Source: Streptomyces sp. WZ-12
GTDB taxonomy: Bacteria; Actinomycetota; Actinomycetes; Streptomycetales; Streptomycetaceae
Direction: 5' to 3'
NCBI RefSeq assembly: GCF_028898845.1
Contig: NZ_CP118574.1
Location: 6,869,001 to 6,933,000 of the forward strand
Length of the DNA: 64,000 bases
In this document: positions 18,820-27,885 of the stretch, piece by piece
Numbering within the stretch: the first letter of the stretch is position 1
Layout of the letters: every line of letters begins with the position of its first letter
Position numbers and translations under genes: made by a program
Notes under the pieces: generated by a model
Database searches by the model: none
What the model saw: the letters and a program-made list of their open reading frames with translations, nothing else
What the model was told of the DNA's origin: nothing

Positions 18820-19860
18820 ATGGTCGTGTCCGGTCCGCAGCCACATCCGATTCCGCAGCAGTACCCGTCGGGGCTGCTCGACACCACGATGGACCAGTTG
18901 CGCACGCTGATCACGGTGCACGAGACGGGCACTGCGCTGGCGGCCGCCCGCCGGCTGGGCCGTGAGCAATCCAGCGTGCAGAAGCAACTCGACACCATGA
19001 ACCGCACGTTCGCGGCGCTGTGCGGCGAGGAACTGGTCCGCAAACAGGGCCGCGGCCGGGACGCCCTGTTCACCGCCACCGGCGAGGCGCTGGTCGATCT
19101 CGCCCGGCACACCCTCGGCGCCTGGACCGAGGGCGTCCACGACGCCCGCCGCCGGCTCGGCCGCACGCTCTCCGTCGGCACCACCCGCTACACCCTCGGC
19201 TTCCTCCTGGACGCCGTGGAGTACGTCAGCGAGGACTTCGACCGCGAGGGCGTCGACCTGAAGATCACCCACGTCCGCACCGGCGACCTCTTCACCAAGC
19301 TCCGCTCCAAGGAACTGGACCTGGTCTGCGGCAGCGTCGTGGTCACCGAGGGCGAGGAGGCCGCCCAACTCGCCCCGTTCGAGGTGCTGGAGTGGCGGCG
19401 CACCGGACTGGCCCTGCTGACCAACCTCCCGCCGGAACGGCTGCCAGGTGGCACCGTGCACGCCCGCGACCTGCCGCGGCTGCCGTTGGTGGTCTCCACC
19501 GGCGGGCTGATCGGCCGCTTCCTGACCGCCTGGTACGGCAGTGACTACCGCCAGCGGCTGACCGTCGCGGCCGAGATCGAGGCCGCGCACTACGGCTTCG
19601 AGTTGCTGCGCTCGGGCGTGGTCAGCGGCGCGATGCTGGTCACCCGGGGCCTGGGCGAGGCCGCGTCGGACGGGCACCTCCCGGAGGCCGACGGGCTGCG
19701 CACCCTGGAGGTCACCGGCGACGTCGGCCCTCGCACGGAGGTCCTGGTCGGCGTCTTCACCCGGCGCGGCGAACGGGCCTCCTACGGCCCCGAGCACCCC
19801 CTCAACCGGCTGTGGGAGGCGCTGTCCTGGGAGAGCGAGCGGTGGTGGCTGCGGCCCTGA
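18820..19860 (+). CDS. LysR-type transcriptional regulator
   Basis: A 346-residue protein with an N-terminal winged helix (about residues 24-85: MDQLRTLITVHETGTALAAA, then RRLGREQSSVQKQL) and a LysR-substrate-like effector domain. The extra N-terminal tail of about 23 residues is unusual for LysR proteins. ATG 18820 follows AAGGGAAAG 12-18 nt upstream. It may regulate the divergent membrane protein; the effector is unknown. Confidence 0.85.
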   Translation: MVVSGPQPHPIPQQYPSGLLDTTMDQLRTLITVHETGTALAAARRLGREQSSVQKQLDTMNRTFAALCGEELVRKQGRGRDALFTATGEALVDLARHTLGAWTEGVHDARRRLGRTLSVGTTRYTLGFLLDAVEYVSEDFDREGVDLKITHVRTGDLFTKLRSKELDLVCGSVVVTEGEEAAQLAPFEVLEWRRTGLALLTNLPPERLPGGTVHARDLPRLPLVVSTGGLIGRFLTAWYGSDYRQRLTVAAEIEAAHYGFELLRSGVVSGAMLVTRGLGEAASDGHLPEADGLRTLEVTGDVGPRTEVLVGVFTRRGERASYGPEHPLNRLWEALSWESERWWLRP

Positions 19861-19879
19861 CCCTCCCCAACGGGCCGGC

Positions 19880-21208
19880 TCAGCCGAGCAGTTCCCGCTC
19901 CCGGGTCTCCGGCAGCGCCAGCACGCACCCCAGCGACACCAGCGCCATCGCGCTCACGTACCAGCCCACCGACGCCGAGCCGAACGCCGCCTGGAGCCGG
20001 GTGGCGACCAGCGGCGCGACCGCCCCGCCCAGCACCCCGCCGAGGTTGTAGGCGAGCGAGGCGCCCGAGTAGCGCACCGTGGCCCCGAACAGCTCCGGCA
20101 GATAGGCGCCCATCGGCCCGTAGACCACGCCCATGCAGAACAGCGCGCCGCCGATGCCCAGCGCGATCAGCACCGGCTGTCGGGTGTCCAGCAGCGGGAA
20201 GAGGGCCAGCCCCCACACCACCGCGAGCCCCGAGCCGCCCAGGACGAGCTTCCGGCGGCCCCATTCGTCGGAGCGGGTGGCCGCCAACCAGGTGCCCGCG
20301 GCCAGGAACAGGCAGGCGACCAGCGACAGGCCGAGCATGGTGGTGCGGGAGATGCCCAGGGTGCCGGTGGCGTAGGAGAGGCAGTAGGTCGTCGCGGTGT
20401 AGAACAGGCCGTAGGCGATCACCATCCCGCCGGCGCCCAGCAGGAGTTGGCGCGGATGGCGCCGCAACACGTCCAGCACCGGGACCCGGCTGGCCTCCTG
20501 CGCGTCCAACACCCGCGCGAAGACCGGCGTCTCGCTGATCTTCAGCCGGACGAACAGCCCCACCCCCACCAGCAGGAACGACAGCAGGAACGGCACCCGC
20601 CAGCCCCACGACCGGAACGCCGCGTCGCTCATCGCCTCCGACAGCAGCCAGAACACCCCGGTCGCCGCGAAGAACCCCACGGACGGCCCCAGTTGCGGGA
20701 ACGCGGCGTACAGCCCGCGGCGGCCGCGCGGCGCGTGCTCGACCGCCAGCAGCGCCACCCCGCCCCACTCGCCGCCGAGCCCGATGCCCTGGAGGAAGCG
20801 CAGCAGGATCAGCAGCAAAGGGGCCCACAGGCCCAGCGTGCCGTAGCCGGGCAGCAGCCCGACGCACGCCGTGGACAGGCCCATCAGCAGCAGCGAGGCC
20901 ACCAGGACCGACTTCCGGCCCACCCGGTCGCCGAAGTGCCCGAAGACCACCGAGCCCAGCGGCCGGGCGGCGAACGCCACCGCGTAGGTGGAGAACGACG
21001 CCAGGGTGGCGTTGACCGGGTCGAGGGTCGGGAAGAACGCCGTGTTGAGAACCAGGGCGGCGGCGGTCCCGTAGATGTAGAAGTCGTAGAACTCGATGGC
21101 CGTCCCGATGAACGAGGCCACCGCCACCCGCCGCAGGCGCTCGCCGTCGGCCGGCTCCCCGGTCGGCTCGTCGGCCGCCTCCGCTGCTGCTGTCGCTTCT
21201 GTGTGCAC
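19880..21208 (-). CDS. MHS-family (MFS) metabolite:proton symporter
   Basis: A 12-helix major facilitator of the metabolite:H+ symporter group (ProP, KgtP, ShiA relatives). It shows IEFYDFYIYGTAAAL in helix 1, GHFGDRVGRKSVL in loop 2-3, FLQGIGLGGEWGG in helix 4 and SDEWGRRKLVL in loop 8-9. The substrate is likely a carboxylate or shikimate-like compound, unproven. The start is uncertain: GTG 21208 gives 442 residues, whereas a TTG at 21253 would add 15. Confidence 0.88.
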   Translation of the reverse strand: MHTEATAAAEAADEPTGEPADGERLRRVAVASFIGTAIEFYDFYIYGTAAALVLNTAFFPTLDPVNATLASFSTYAVAFAARPLGSVVFGHFGDRVGRKSVLVASLLLMGLSTACVGLLPGYGTLGLWAPLLLILLRFLQGIGLGGEWGGVALLAVEHAPRGRRGLYAAFPQLGPSVGFFAATGVFWLLSEAMSDAAFRSWGWRVPFLLSFLLVGVGLFVRLKISETPVFARVLDAQEASRVPVLDVLRRHPRQLLLGAGGMVIAYGLFYTATTYCLSYATGTLGISRTTMLGLSLVACLFLAAGTWLAATRSDEWGRRKLVLGGSGLAVVWGLALFPLLDTRQPVLIALGIGGALFCMGVVYGPMGAYLPELFGATVRYSGASLAYNLGGVLGGAVAPLVATRLQAAFGSASVGWYVSAMALVSLGCVLALPETRERELLG

Positions 21209-21293
21209 CTGCGCACTCTCACGGTCGGTGTTCAGGGCAGTCAAGGGACACAACGGCCCGTCCCGGATGCCGAGATGGGGCGCCGGCCCCCGC

Positions 21294-22550
21294 CTACCGG
21301 TACCGCAGATACCGCTCCCGCACCGCCCGGAAGCGCGCCAGCTCCGCCCGCCACGCCCCCACCACCTCGTCCGCGCCGGCGCCCGCGTCGATCATCGTGC
21401 GGACGGTGGCGGTGCCCGCCAGGTGGTCGAAGTGGTCGGCGAGCCAGGCGAAGTGCGGCCAGAGCCGCTTGGCGGTGACCAGCAGGCCGACGCCGGTCCG
21501 CACCGGGTCGAAGGCGGCCCGGTCGTGGACGTGCAGTTGCAGCCCGCCGACCGTCTTGCCCTGGAACTTGGAGAAGGTCGGCACGAAGTACGCCTCCCGG
21601 AAGTGCACACCGGGCAGGTCGAGTTCGCCCGCGGCCTGAGCCCACCGGCGGTCCAGGCCCTCAGCGCCGAGGAGTTCGAAGGGCCGGGTGGTGCCCCGGC
21701 CCTCGGAGAGGTTGGTGCCCTCGAACAGGCCGGTGCCGGCGTAGGCCAGCGCGGTGTCGGGGGTGGGCATGTTGGGGCTGGGCGGCACCCAGGGCAGCCC
21801 GGTCGCGTCGAAGAAGTCCGCGCGCCGCCAGCCGGTCATCGCGACCGTCGCCAGCTCCACCGGCCGCCCGGCGGCCCGCGGCACGAACTCGCCGTTGAAC
21901 AGCCGCGCCAGCTCCGTCACCGTCATCCCGTGCGCCTGCGCGATCGGCTCCCGGCCGACGAACGAGGCGAAGCGCCGGTCCAGGACCGGGCCGGTCGCGG
22001 CCCGCCCGGTCACCGGGTTGGGACGGTCCAGCACCACGAACCGCAGGCCCGCCACGGCGGCCGCCACCATGCAGTCGTAGAGCGTCCAGATGTAGGTGTA
22101 GAAGCGGGCACCGACGTCCTGGATGTCGAACAGGACGGTGTCCACGCCGGATTGGGCGAAGATGCCGGTCAGCTCGCGGACGGTCTTGTCGTAGGTGTCG
22201 TAGACCGTCAGGCCGGTGGCCGGGTCCCGGTAACGCCCCTCGGAGCCGCCGGCCTGCGCGGTGCCCCGGAAGCCGTGCTCCGGGCCGAAGACCGCGGTGA
22301 GGCGGACCCGGGAGTCGGCGTGCATCACGTCCACGATGTGCCGCACGTCGTGGGTGACGCCGGTGGGGTTGGTGACGATGCCGACCCGCTCGCCGTCCAA
22401 CAGGCGGTAGCCGTCCGCGGCCAGGTGGTCGAAGCCGGTGCGCACCCGCAGGACGCCCACCCGCGGCGCGGCCTGCGCCGGGTCCGCGCCGACCGCCGCC
22501 GCCCCGCCCGCCGCCAAGTGCCCCAACAGAACACGTCTCGACAGAGCCAT
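21294..22550 (-). CDS. NamZ-like exo-beta-N-acetylmuramidase (DUF1343), exported
   Basis: A 418-residue protein with a twin-arginine-like signal (SRRVLLGHLAAGG, cleavage near AQA). The DUF1343 signatures are GIVTNPTG, FGPEHGFRG, FDIQDVGARFYTY, VLDRPNP and PSPNMPT followed by GTGLFEGTNLSEGRGTTRPF. Members of this family remove N-acetylmuramic acid from the ends of peptidoglycan fragments (GH171), implying a role in wall recycling. AGAGGTG lies about 5 nt before ATG 22550. It is divergent from the SDR operon. Confidence 0.88.
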   Translation of the reverse strand: MALSRRVLLGHLAAGGAAAVGADPAQAAPRVGVLRVRTGFDHLAADGYRLLDGERVGIVTNPTGVTHDVRHIVDVMHADSRVRLTAVFGPEHGFRGTAQAGGSEGRYRDPATGLTVYDTYDKTVRELTGIFAQSGVDTVLFDIQDVGARFYTYIWTLYDCMVAAAVAGLRFVVLDRPNPVTGRAATGPVLDRRFASFVGREPIAQAHGMTVTELARLFNGEFVPRAAGRPVELATVAMTGWRRADFFDATGLPWVPPSPNMPTPDTALAYAGTGLFEGTNLSEGRGTTRPFELLGAEGLDRRWAQAAGELDLPGVHFREAYFVPTFSKFQGKTVGGLQLHVHDRAAFDPVRTGVGLLVTAKRLWPHFAWLADHFDHLAGTATVRTMIDAGAGADEVVGAWRAELARFRAVRERYLRYR

Positions 22551-22714
22551 CCGCACACCTCTCGTGATCGGTCGCCGACCGGATACGTGTCGTGCGCACG
22601 CTAACGCCCACCGGCCCGGTGCGGAACGCGCCCGGCCGCACCGGACCGGTGCGTCCCCTGCCCGACGGCCGAACACCGGTGGTTCCGCGTCGAAAAGGAG
22701 TCTTCCGCTCGGAC

Positions 22715-22732
22715 ATACCGACTGGTTAGTCT
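22715..22732. promoter_or_regulatory. TetR-type operator half-conserved palindrome
   Basis: ATACCGAC-TG-GTTAGTCT, 49 bp upstream of the SDR start. The left arm equals the right arm (GTCGGTAT, read in reverse) of the better palindrome at 30536-30553. It is the likely target of the TetR encoded third in this operon. Confidence 0.5.
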
Positions 22733-22780
22733 GCCCCTGCCGGTGACCCGGTGAAGTCAGGCGACCGAGGGAGACGCAGC

Positions 22781-23554
22781 GTGGCAGCCGTACGGGACAA
22801 GGGCGTTGTCGTGACCGGAGCGGGCGGGGGGATCGGCGCCGCACTGGCCCGCCGGTTCGTCGCCGAGGGCGCCCGGGTCGTGGTCAACGACCTGGACGAG
22901 GCCAAGGCCCGTAAGACCGCCGAGGAGATCGGGGCGCTCGCCGTCCCCGGGGACGCCTCCGCCGTCGTCGGCCCGGCCCGCGAGGCGCTCGGCGGCACCA
23001 TCGACGTCTTCTGCGCCAACGCCGGCGTCGGCACCGGCGGCGGCCCCGAAGCCCCCGAGGACGACTGGGCGTTGGCCTGGGACGTCAACGTCATGGCGCA
23101 CGTCCGGGCGGCCCGCGAGCTGCTCCCGGAGTGGCTGGCGCGCGGCAGCGGCCGGTTCGTCTCCACGGTCTCCGCCGCCGGCCTGCTCACCATGGTCGCC
23201 GCGGCCCCCTACAGCGTCACCAAGCACGGCGCCTACGCCTTCGCCGAGTGGCTGTCGCTGACCTACCGCCACCGCGGCATCGAGGTGCACGCCATCTGCC
23301 CGCAGGGCGTGCGCACCGACCTGCTCGCCGCCACCGGGGCCGCCGGCGACCTCGTGCTGACCCCGACCGCCATCGAACCGGACGCCGTCGCCGACGCCCT
23401 CTTCGCGGCCATGGACGCCGGCCGCTTCCTGGTCCTGCCGCACCCCGAGGTCGCCGACTACTACACCACCCGGTCCACCGACCCGGACCGCTGGCTGACC
23501 GGCATGAACCACCTCCAACAGAAGCTGGAGGCGCGCGCCGAGGAGGCCCGGTGA
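22781..23554 (+). CDS. Short-chain dehydrogenase/reductase
   Basis: A 257-residue SDR with the Rossmann motif TGAGGGIGAALARRF, NAG at ANAGVG, catalytic Ser in VSTVSAAG and Tyr/Lys in PYSVTKHGAYAFAEW. GTG 22781 is preceded by GAGGGAG. The C terminus contains DPDRWLTGMNHLQQKL, common in the actinobacterial SDRs that sit beside acyl-CoA ligases. It overlaps the ligase by 4 bp (GTGA), so the two are translationally coupled. Confidence 0.92.
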   Translation: MAAVRDKGVVVTGAGGGIGAALARRFVAEGARVVVNDLDEAKARKTAEEIGALAVPGDASAVVGPAREALGGTIDVFCANAGVGTGGGPEAPEDDWALAWDVNVMAHVRAARELLPEWLARGSGRFVSTVSAAGLLTMVAAAPYSVTKHGAYAFAEWLSLTYRHRGIEVHAICPQGVRTDLLAATGAAGDLVLTPTAIEPDAVADALFAAMDAGRFLVLPHPEVADYYTTRSTDPDRWLTGMNHLQQKLEARAEEAR

Positions 23555-25203
23555 CCACCTACCAGGACAAGCCGTGGCTGGCCCAACTCACCGACGCCCA
23601 ACGGGCCCCCGTCCAGGCGCCGCCCTCCGCCCTGCACGCCTTCCGGGCCGCGGTCCGCCGCGCCCCCGACCGCACCGCGCTCGCCTACTTCGACGGCCGC
23701 CTCACCTACGCCGAGACCGACGCGCTCTCCGACGGCCTCGCCGGCCACCTCGCCGCCCGCGGCCTGCGCCCTGGCGACCGCGCCGTGGTGATGCTCCAGA
23801 ACACCCCGCACTACGTGCTCGCCGTGCTCGCCGTCTGGAAGGCCGGCGGCGTGGTCGTCCCGGTCAACCCCATGTACAAGGCGGCCGAGACCCGGCACGT
23901 CCTGGATGACGCCGAGGTCACCGCGGTGATCTGCGCGGACCGCACCTGGGCGGCGTTCCTGCGGGCCACCGCCGCCGAGGCGCCGTCCGTCACCGTCGCG
24001 CTGACCGCGGACGAGCGCGGCCTGCAGACCCGCGGCGACCCCCGGGTGCTGCCCACCGAACCGGCCGGCCCCCAGAAGGGCGCCGACGACCTGCTCACCG
24101 CGGCCCGCGCCGGCGCCCCGGCCCCCGCCGTCCCCGCACCGGCCGCCACCGACATCGCGCTCATCAGCTACACCTCCGGCACCAGCGGCACCCCCAAGGG
24201 CGCCACCAACACCCACGGCAACATCAGTCACAACGCCGAACGGCAGCGCACCGGCCTCGAACTCCCCGAAGGCTCCGCCTACTTCGCGCTCGCCCCGCTC
24301 TTCCACATCACCGGCATGGTCTGCGAACTGGCCGCCTGCCTGGCCGGCGCCGGCACCCTCGCGCTGGCCTACCGCTTCGAGGCCGGCACCGTCCTGGACG
24401 CCTTCCGGGAGCACCGCCCGGCCTTCACCGTGGGCCCCTCCACCGCCTTCATGGCGCTCATGGCCCACCCGGACGCCACCCCCGAGCACTTCGCCTCCTT
24501 CCGGGTGCTCAGCTCCGGCGGCGCCCCGCTGCCGCCCGCCCTCGTCGAGACCTTCCGCACCGCCTTCGGCCGCTACCTCCACAACGGCTACGGCCTGACC
24601 GAGTGCACCGCCCCCTGCGCCTCCGTCCCGCCGGGGATGCGGGCGCCGGTCGACAAGACCTCCGGCACCCTCGCGGTCGGCGTCCCCGCCCCCGACACCG
24701 TCGTGCGGATCGTCGACGAGGCCGGCCGCGACCTGCCGTTCGGCGAACAGGGCGAGATCACCGTCCGCGGCCCCCAGGTGGTGCCCGGCTACTGGCGCCG
24801 CCCGGACGCCACCGCCGAGGCCATCCCGGGCGGCGAACTGCGCACCGGCGACATCGGGTTCATGGACCGCGACGGCTGGCTCTACGTCGTCGACCGCAAG
24901 AAGGACATGATCAACGCGTCCGGCTTCAAGGTGTGGCCGCGCGAGGTAGAGGACGTCCTCTACGGCCATCCCGCGGTGCGCGAGGCGGCCGTGGTCGGGG
25001 TGCCGGACGCCTACCGCGGGGAGACCGTCAAGGCGTACGTCAGCCTGCGCCCGGGCGCCTCCTGCGCCCCCGACGAGCTGACCGACTACTGCCGGGAACG
25101 GCTCGCCGCGTACAAATACCCCCGCGTGGTGGAGGTCCTGCCGGAGCTCCCCAAGACCACGAGTGGCAAGATCCTCCGACGGGAACTGCGCGGGCGCGGC
25201 TGA
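23551..25203 (+). CDS. Acyl-CoA synthetase / AMP-dependent ligase
   Basis: A 550-residue ANL-superfamily ligase that activates a carboxylic acid as acyl-AMP and transfers it to CoA. Visible motifs are the P-loop SYTSGTSGTPKGATNTHGN, NGYGLTECTAP, ELRTGDIGFMDRDGWLYVVD, RKKDMINASGFKVWPREVE and the C-terminal Lys in TTSGKILRREL. The GTG start overlaps the SDR stop. It resembles long-chain or sterol side-chain fatty acid ligases; the substrate is unproven. Confidence 0.93.
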   Translation: MTTYQDKPWLAQLTDAQRAPVQAPPSALHAFRAAVRRAPDRTALAYFDGRLTYAETDALSDGLAGHLAARGLRPGDRAVVMLQNTPHYVLAVLAVWKAGGVVVPVNPMYKAAETRHVLDDAEVTAVICADRTWAAFLRATAAEAPSVTVALTADERGLQTRGDPRVLPTEPAGPQKGADDLLTAARAGAPAPAVPAPAATDIALISYTSGTSGTPKGATNTHGNISHNAERQRTGLELPEGSAYFALAPLFHITGMVCELAACLAGAGTLALAYRFEAGTVLDAFREHRPAFTVGPSTAFMALMAHPDATPEHFASFRVLSSGGAPLPPALVETFRTAFGRYLHNGYGLTECTAPCASVPPGMRAPVDKTSGTLAVGVPAPDTVVRIVDEAGRDLPFGEQGEITVRGPQVVPGYWRRPDATAEAIPGGELRTGDIGFMDRDGWLYVVDRKKDMINASGFKVWPREVEDVLYGHPAVREAAVVGVPDAYRGETVKAYVSLRPGASCAPDELTDYCRERLAAYKYPRVVEVLPELPKTTSGKILRRELRGRG

Positions 25204-25280
25204 CCGACGGCGGACGACGGACGGGCGTCCGGCGCGCAGGGCCGACGCAGTTGAGGAACGTTGAGGAACGGGTGAGGGCG

Positions 25281-25892
25281 ATGGCCGGCAACAAGGGCGG
25301 CACCAGCGGTGGCAACGGCACGGCGAAGCCGGTGGCGCGGCGGCTGCTGGCCACCGCCACCCGGCTCTTCGCGGAGCAGGGCTACGACCGCACCTCCGTC
25401 CAGGAGATCGTGGACGCGGCGGGCGTCACCAAGGGCGCGCTGTACCACTACTTCGGCTCCAAGGAGGACCTGCTCCACGAGGTCTACGGGCGGGTGCTGC
25501 GACTCCAGCAGGAGCGGCTGGACCACTTCGCGGACGCCGACGCGCCGGTTGCGCAACGGCTGCGGGACGCCGCCGCGGACGTGGTGGTCACCACCCTCCA
25601 GAACCTCGACGACACCAAGATCTTCTTCCGCTCGATGCACCACCTGAGCCCGGAGAAGGACAAGCAGGTGCGGGCCGAACGGCGCCGCTACCACGAGCGG
25701 TTCCGCGCCCTGGTCGAAGAGGGCCAGCGCACCGGCGTCTTCACCGCGGACGTCCCCGCCGACCTGGTCGTCGACTACCACTTCGGCTCCGTCCACCACC
25801 TGGGCACCTGGTACCGCGAGGACGGCCCCCTCACCCCCCACCAGGTCGCCGACCACCTGGCCGACCTCCTGCTGCGCGCCCTGCGCCCTTAA
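25281..25892 (+). CDS. TetR-family regulator (KstR2/FadR-like)
   Basis: A 203-residue regulator with helix-turn-helix DRTSVQEIVDAAGVTKGALY and HYFGSKEDLLHEVY. The ligand domain contains SMHHLSPEKDKQVRAERRRY, a pattern seen in actinobacterial lipid-catabolism repressors. It is third in the SDR-ligase operon, 77 bp after the ligase. I infer that it binds the ATACCGAC-type sites at 22715 and 30536 and so ties this operon to the acyl-CoA dehydrogenase/kinase operon. Confidence 0.88.
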   Translation: MAGNKGGTSGGNGTAKPVARRLLATATRLFAEQGYDRTSVQEIVDAAGVTKGALYHYFGSKEDLLHEVYGRVLRLQQERLDHFADADAPVAQRLRDAAADVVVTTLQNLDDTKIFFRSMHHLSPEKDKQVRAERRRYHERFRALVEEGQRTGVFTADVPADLVVDYHFGSVHHLGTWYREDGPLTPHQVADHLADLLLRALRP

Positions 25893-25913
25893 GCGGGAAT
25901 ACCCCCACCCCCA

Positions 25914-25939
25914 GCCCCCGTTGTGGCCCCACAGGGGGC
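25914..25939. terminator. Hairpin terminator between convergent operons
   Basis: GCCCCC...GGGGGC outer stem and TGTG/CACA inner stem with a small bulge, 22 bp after the TetR stop and ahead of the convergent micro-operon. Confidence 0.6.
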
Positions 25940-25974
25940 GCGCCCGACCCCTACGGGGACTGTTCGACCGCGCC

Positions 25975-26196
25975 CTACGGGTCCCGACGCTTCACCGACC
26001 GCGCCTCGTACGGCGTCGACGCAGGCGTCGAGACGGCACGACATCTCCTCCACTCTTCGTCGGCCGGCTCATCCACCCACGCGGTACCGGCCCTGAAGTC
26101 CCAGGGCCAGACGTCGAGTTGACGGTGCGGCTCCCGACGCCTGACGTGCCGGTTCCCCCCTTTAGCCACCTGCCAGCACCACCGCCTCCCGCCCAT
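25975..26196 (-). CDS. Small hypothetical protein, third gene of coupled micro-operon
   Basis: A 73-residue protein with a basic N-terminal part (GRRWCWQVAKGG) and the distinctive VWPWDFRAGTAWVDEPADEE, then WRRC. Its ATG overlaps the TGA of the preceding gene (TGATG), so translation is coupled. I do not know its function. The Trp-rich motif and the coupling argue that it is real despite its size. Confidence 0.55.
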   Translation of the reverse strand: MGGRRWCWQVAKGGNRHVRRREPHRQLDVWPWDFRAGTAWVDEPADEEWRRCRAVSTPASTPYEARSVKRRDP

Positions 26197-26390
26197 CAGC
26201 GCACCGCCTTCCCATGAGGGTGGTCACGCATCTCGACATTGCAGTCGGTCACCTTCGAGTGGTCCCCGGTCGCTCGCGCGCGCGAGCGCTGGCGGTCCAG
26301 CGCCCCACACACGTCGCACCCAGCAACGGGCCGAGGCTCAGGCTTCGCCGTAGGGTCCGACAGGTGGACGGGGCGGCCCAAGCCAGGCAT
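26196..26390 (-). CDS. Small hypothetical protein with CxxC motif, second gene of micro-operon
   Basis: A 64-residue protein beginning MPGLGRPVHLSDPTAKPEPR. CDVCGALDRQRSRARATGDH is followed by KVTDCNVEMRDHPHG. A conserved-looking CxxC and the D-N-E-H pattern suggest a small metal- or redox-responsive protein, but no function is known to me. It is coupled by TGATG overlaps to the genes on both sides. Confidence 0.6.
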   Translation of the reverse strand: MPGLGRPVHLSDPTAKPEPRPVAGCDVCGALDRQRSRARATGDHSKVTDCNVEMRDHPHGKAVR

Positions 26391-26695
26391 CAGCACCCCA
26401 CCTCCACGCCGTGATTCCAACGCGGCCCCGCCTCGACGCCGTACGACGACAGCCACAACGCCCGCCGCCGGGCACGCGGCAACCACCGCCCCTGGCGCTC
26501 CTCGGGGATGAGGACGTACGGACGGAGGAACGCCACGTCCTCACCCCGCAACGGCCCTTGTGCGGTGGGGAGGTGGGGGAGCGTGAGGGTGGGGGCGTCC
26601 GGTGTCGTTGGTGCGTCGACGGACCGATGACGCCCCCTGGCTGGTAGCAACCGACTCACCAGCGATCCGAAGATCGCTCGGATAGTGTGCAGCAC
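26390..26695 (-). CDS. Small hypothetical protein, first gene of micro-operon
   Basis: A 101-residue protein. The GTG start at 26695 lies 9 nt after GGAGG; a TTG three codons upstream is too close to that site. The N terminus is hydrophobic/basic (VLHTIRAIFGSLVSRLLPARGRHR). Next come a Pro/Thr-rich stretch and GEDVAFLRPYVLIPEERQ, then ARRRALWLSSYGVEAGP. Proteins of this layout commonly sit beside XRE/DUF397 regulator pairs in Streptomyces. The function is unknown. Confidence 0.65.
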   Translation of the reverse strand: MLHTIRAIFGSLVSRLLPARGRHRSVDAPTTPDAPTLTLPHLPTAQGPLRGEDVAFLRPYVLIPEERQGRWLPRARRRALWLSSYGVEAGPRWNHGVEVGC

Positions 26696-26991
26696 CGTCG
26701 TCAACCTCCAAGCGGTTGATGGCCACGCCCCCGGACGTTCGCCCCGTCGCGGGGGTCTTTACGTGGCGTGGTCTTCAGCGGCCGGTGCATGACCGCGCCA
26801 TCGGCCGCTTCTATCCCGTTCCGCGTACGGCAGTTGGGCGGGTCGGGGGTGCCAGAATGCTCCGGTCACATGCCTGTGTGCAACCTTTCATGCAGTGGTT
26901 TTTCAGCTAGTTGACGTGCATTGCAGTCGGCATCAAGTGATGCTTTCATTCAGGGCGCGGGAGTCTTTCACTTCGGCCGGAGGGGGTAGGT
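26696..26991. promoter_or_regulatory. Divergent intergenic region, lower GC
   Basis: About 300 bp between the micro-operon and the XRE gene. GC content drops near 26860-26960 (stretches such as CATGCAGTGGTTTTTCAGCT), as expected for promoter DNA. TTGACG at 26912-26917 is a possible -35 element, but I find no matching -10 with confidence. Confidence 0.4.
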
Positions 26992-27885
26992 GTGGCTGAA
27001 CCGGACGGTCCGACTGGATCAACAGTGCCAAGGCGACAACTAGGGCGAATCCTGGGCGAGTTACGCGAACGTGCAGGACTCAAGGTGAACGCGGCAGCCA
27101 AGCTGCTGGAGCGTTCGCCAACGACCATGTGGCGCGTGGAACAAGGGAAGGTCTCATCTCGCGCCGTCGAGGTGAAGGCCATGTGCGATCTTTACGGCGC
27201 ATCACCAGCACTCACTGAGGCTCTTGTGGGGCTCGCACACGAAACGAAGGCAAAAGGGTGGTGGCACGCGTACGGGGACGCGATCCCCGAAGGTTTTGAT
27301 CTCTACATCGGGTTGGAGGAGACAGCAACGCACCTTGACTGGTACGAACCGGAGTTGATCCCCGGTCTGCTCCAAACCGGCGAGTACGCCCACACGGTCA
27401 TTCAAGACGACAACCCCGACGAAGAACCGGGTGAGATCGCTCGACGGGTTCACGTACGCATCAAGCGCCAGACACTTCTGACCCGAGTGACGCAGCCACC
27501 CACGCTCAACGTGGCCCTCAATGAAGCTGTATTGAGGCGTCCCGTCGGCGGGAACGACGTGATGGCGGGGCAACTTCGACACCTGGGGAAGGTGAGCCGC
27601 CTACCCACGGTGACCATCAAGGTAGTCCCGTTCAGCGCCGGCTTGCACCGAGGCGTCATGTCGGGTCAGTTCCAGATTCTCCGATTTCCGCTCACCGGTA
27701 ATGGGAGAGAAACGGAACCCCCGACCGTCTACGCGGACGGCTACACGGGGGACCTCTACTTGGACAAGCCCCGAGAGGTTGAGCGCTATGACAGTGCGTT
27801 CAGCGACATCTGGGCCAAGGCAATGCCCGAAGAGGCGTCACGACGTCTGATTCTCGAAATGGCAGGAAACTATGAACAGGGCTGA
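26992..27885 (+). CDS. XRE-family regulator with DUF5753 domain
   Basis: A 297-residue protein of the large Streptomyces HTH_31/DUF5753 family (WhiJ/AbaA-like). The helix-turn-helix is at about residues 15-70 (LGRILGELRERAGLKVNAAA, then TTMWRVEQGKVSSR). The DUF5753 core contains YEPELIPGLLQTGEYA and VTIKVVPFSAGLHRG. GTG 26992 follows GGAGGGGGT. It overlaps the DUF397 gene by 14 bp. Such pairs act in development or antibiotic control in model species; the role here is inferred from family only. Codon use is less biased than in surrounding genes. Confidence 0.92.
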   Translation: MAEPDGPTGSTVPRRQLGRILGELRERAGLKVNAAAKLLERSPTTMWRVEQGKVSSRAVEVKAMCDLYGASPALTEALVGLAHETKAKGWWHAYGDAIPEGFDLYIGLEETATHLDWYEPELIPGLLQTGEYAHTVIQDDNPDEEPGEIARRVHVRIKRQTLLTRVTQPPTLNVALNEAVLRRPVGGNDVMAGQLRHLGKVSRLPTVTIKVVPFSAGLHRGVMSGQFQILRFPLTGNGRETEPPTVYADGYTGDLYLDKPREVERYDSAFSDIWAKAMPEEASRRLILEMAGNYEQG

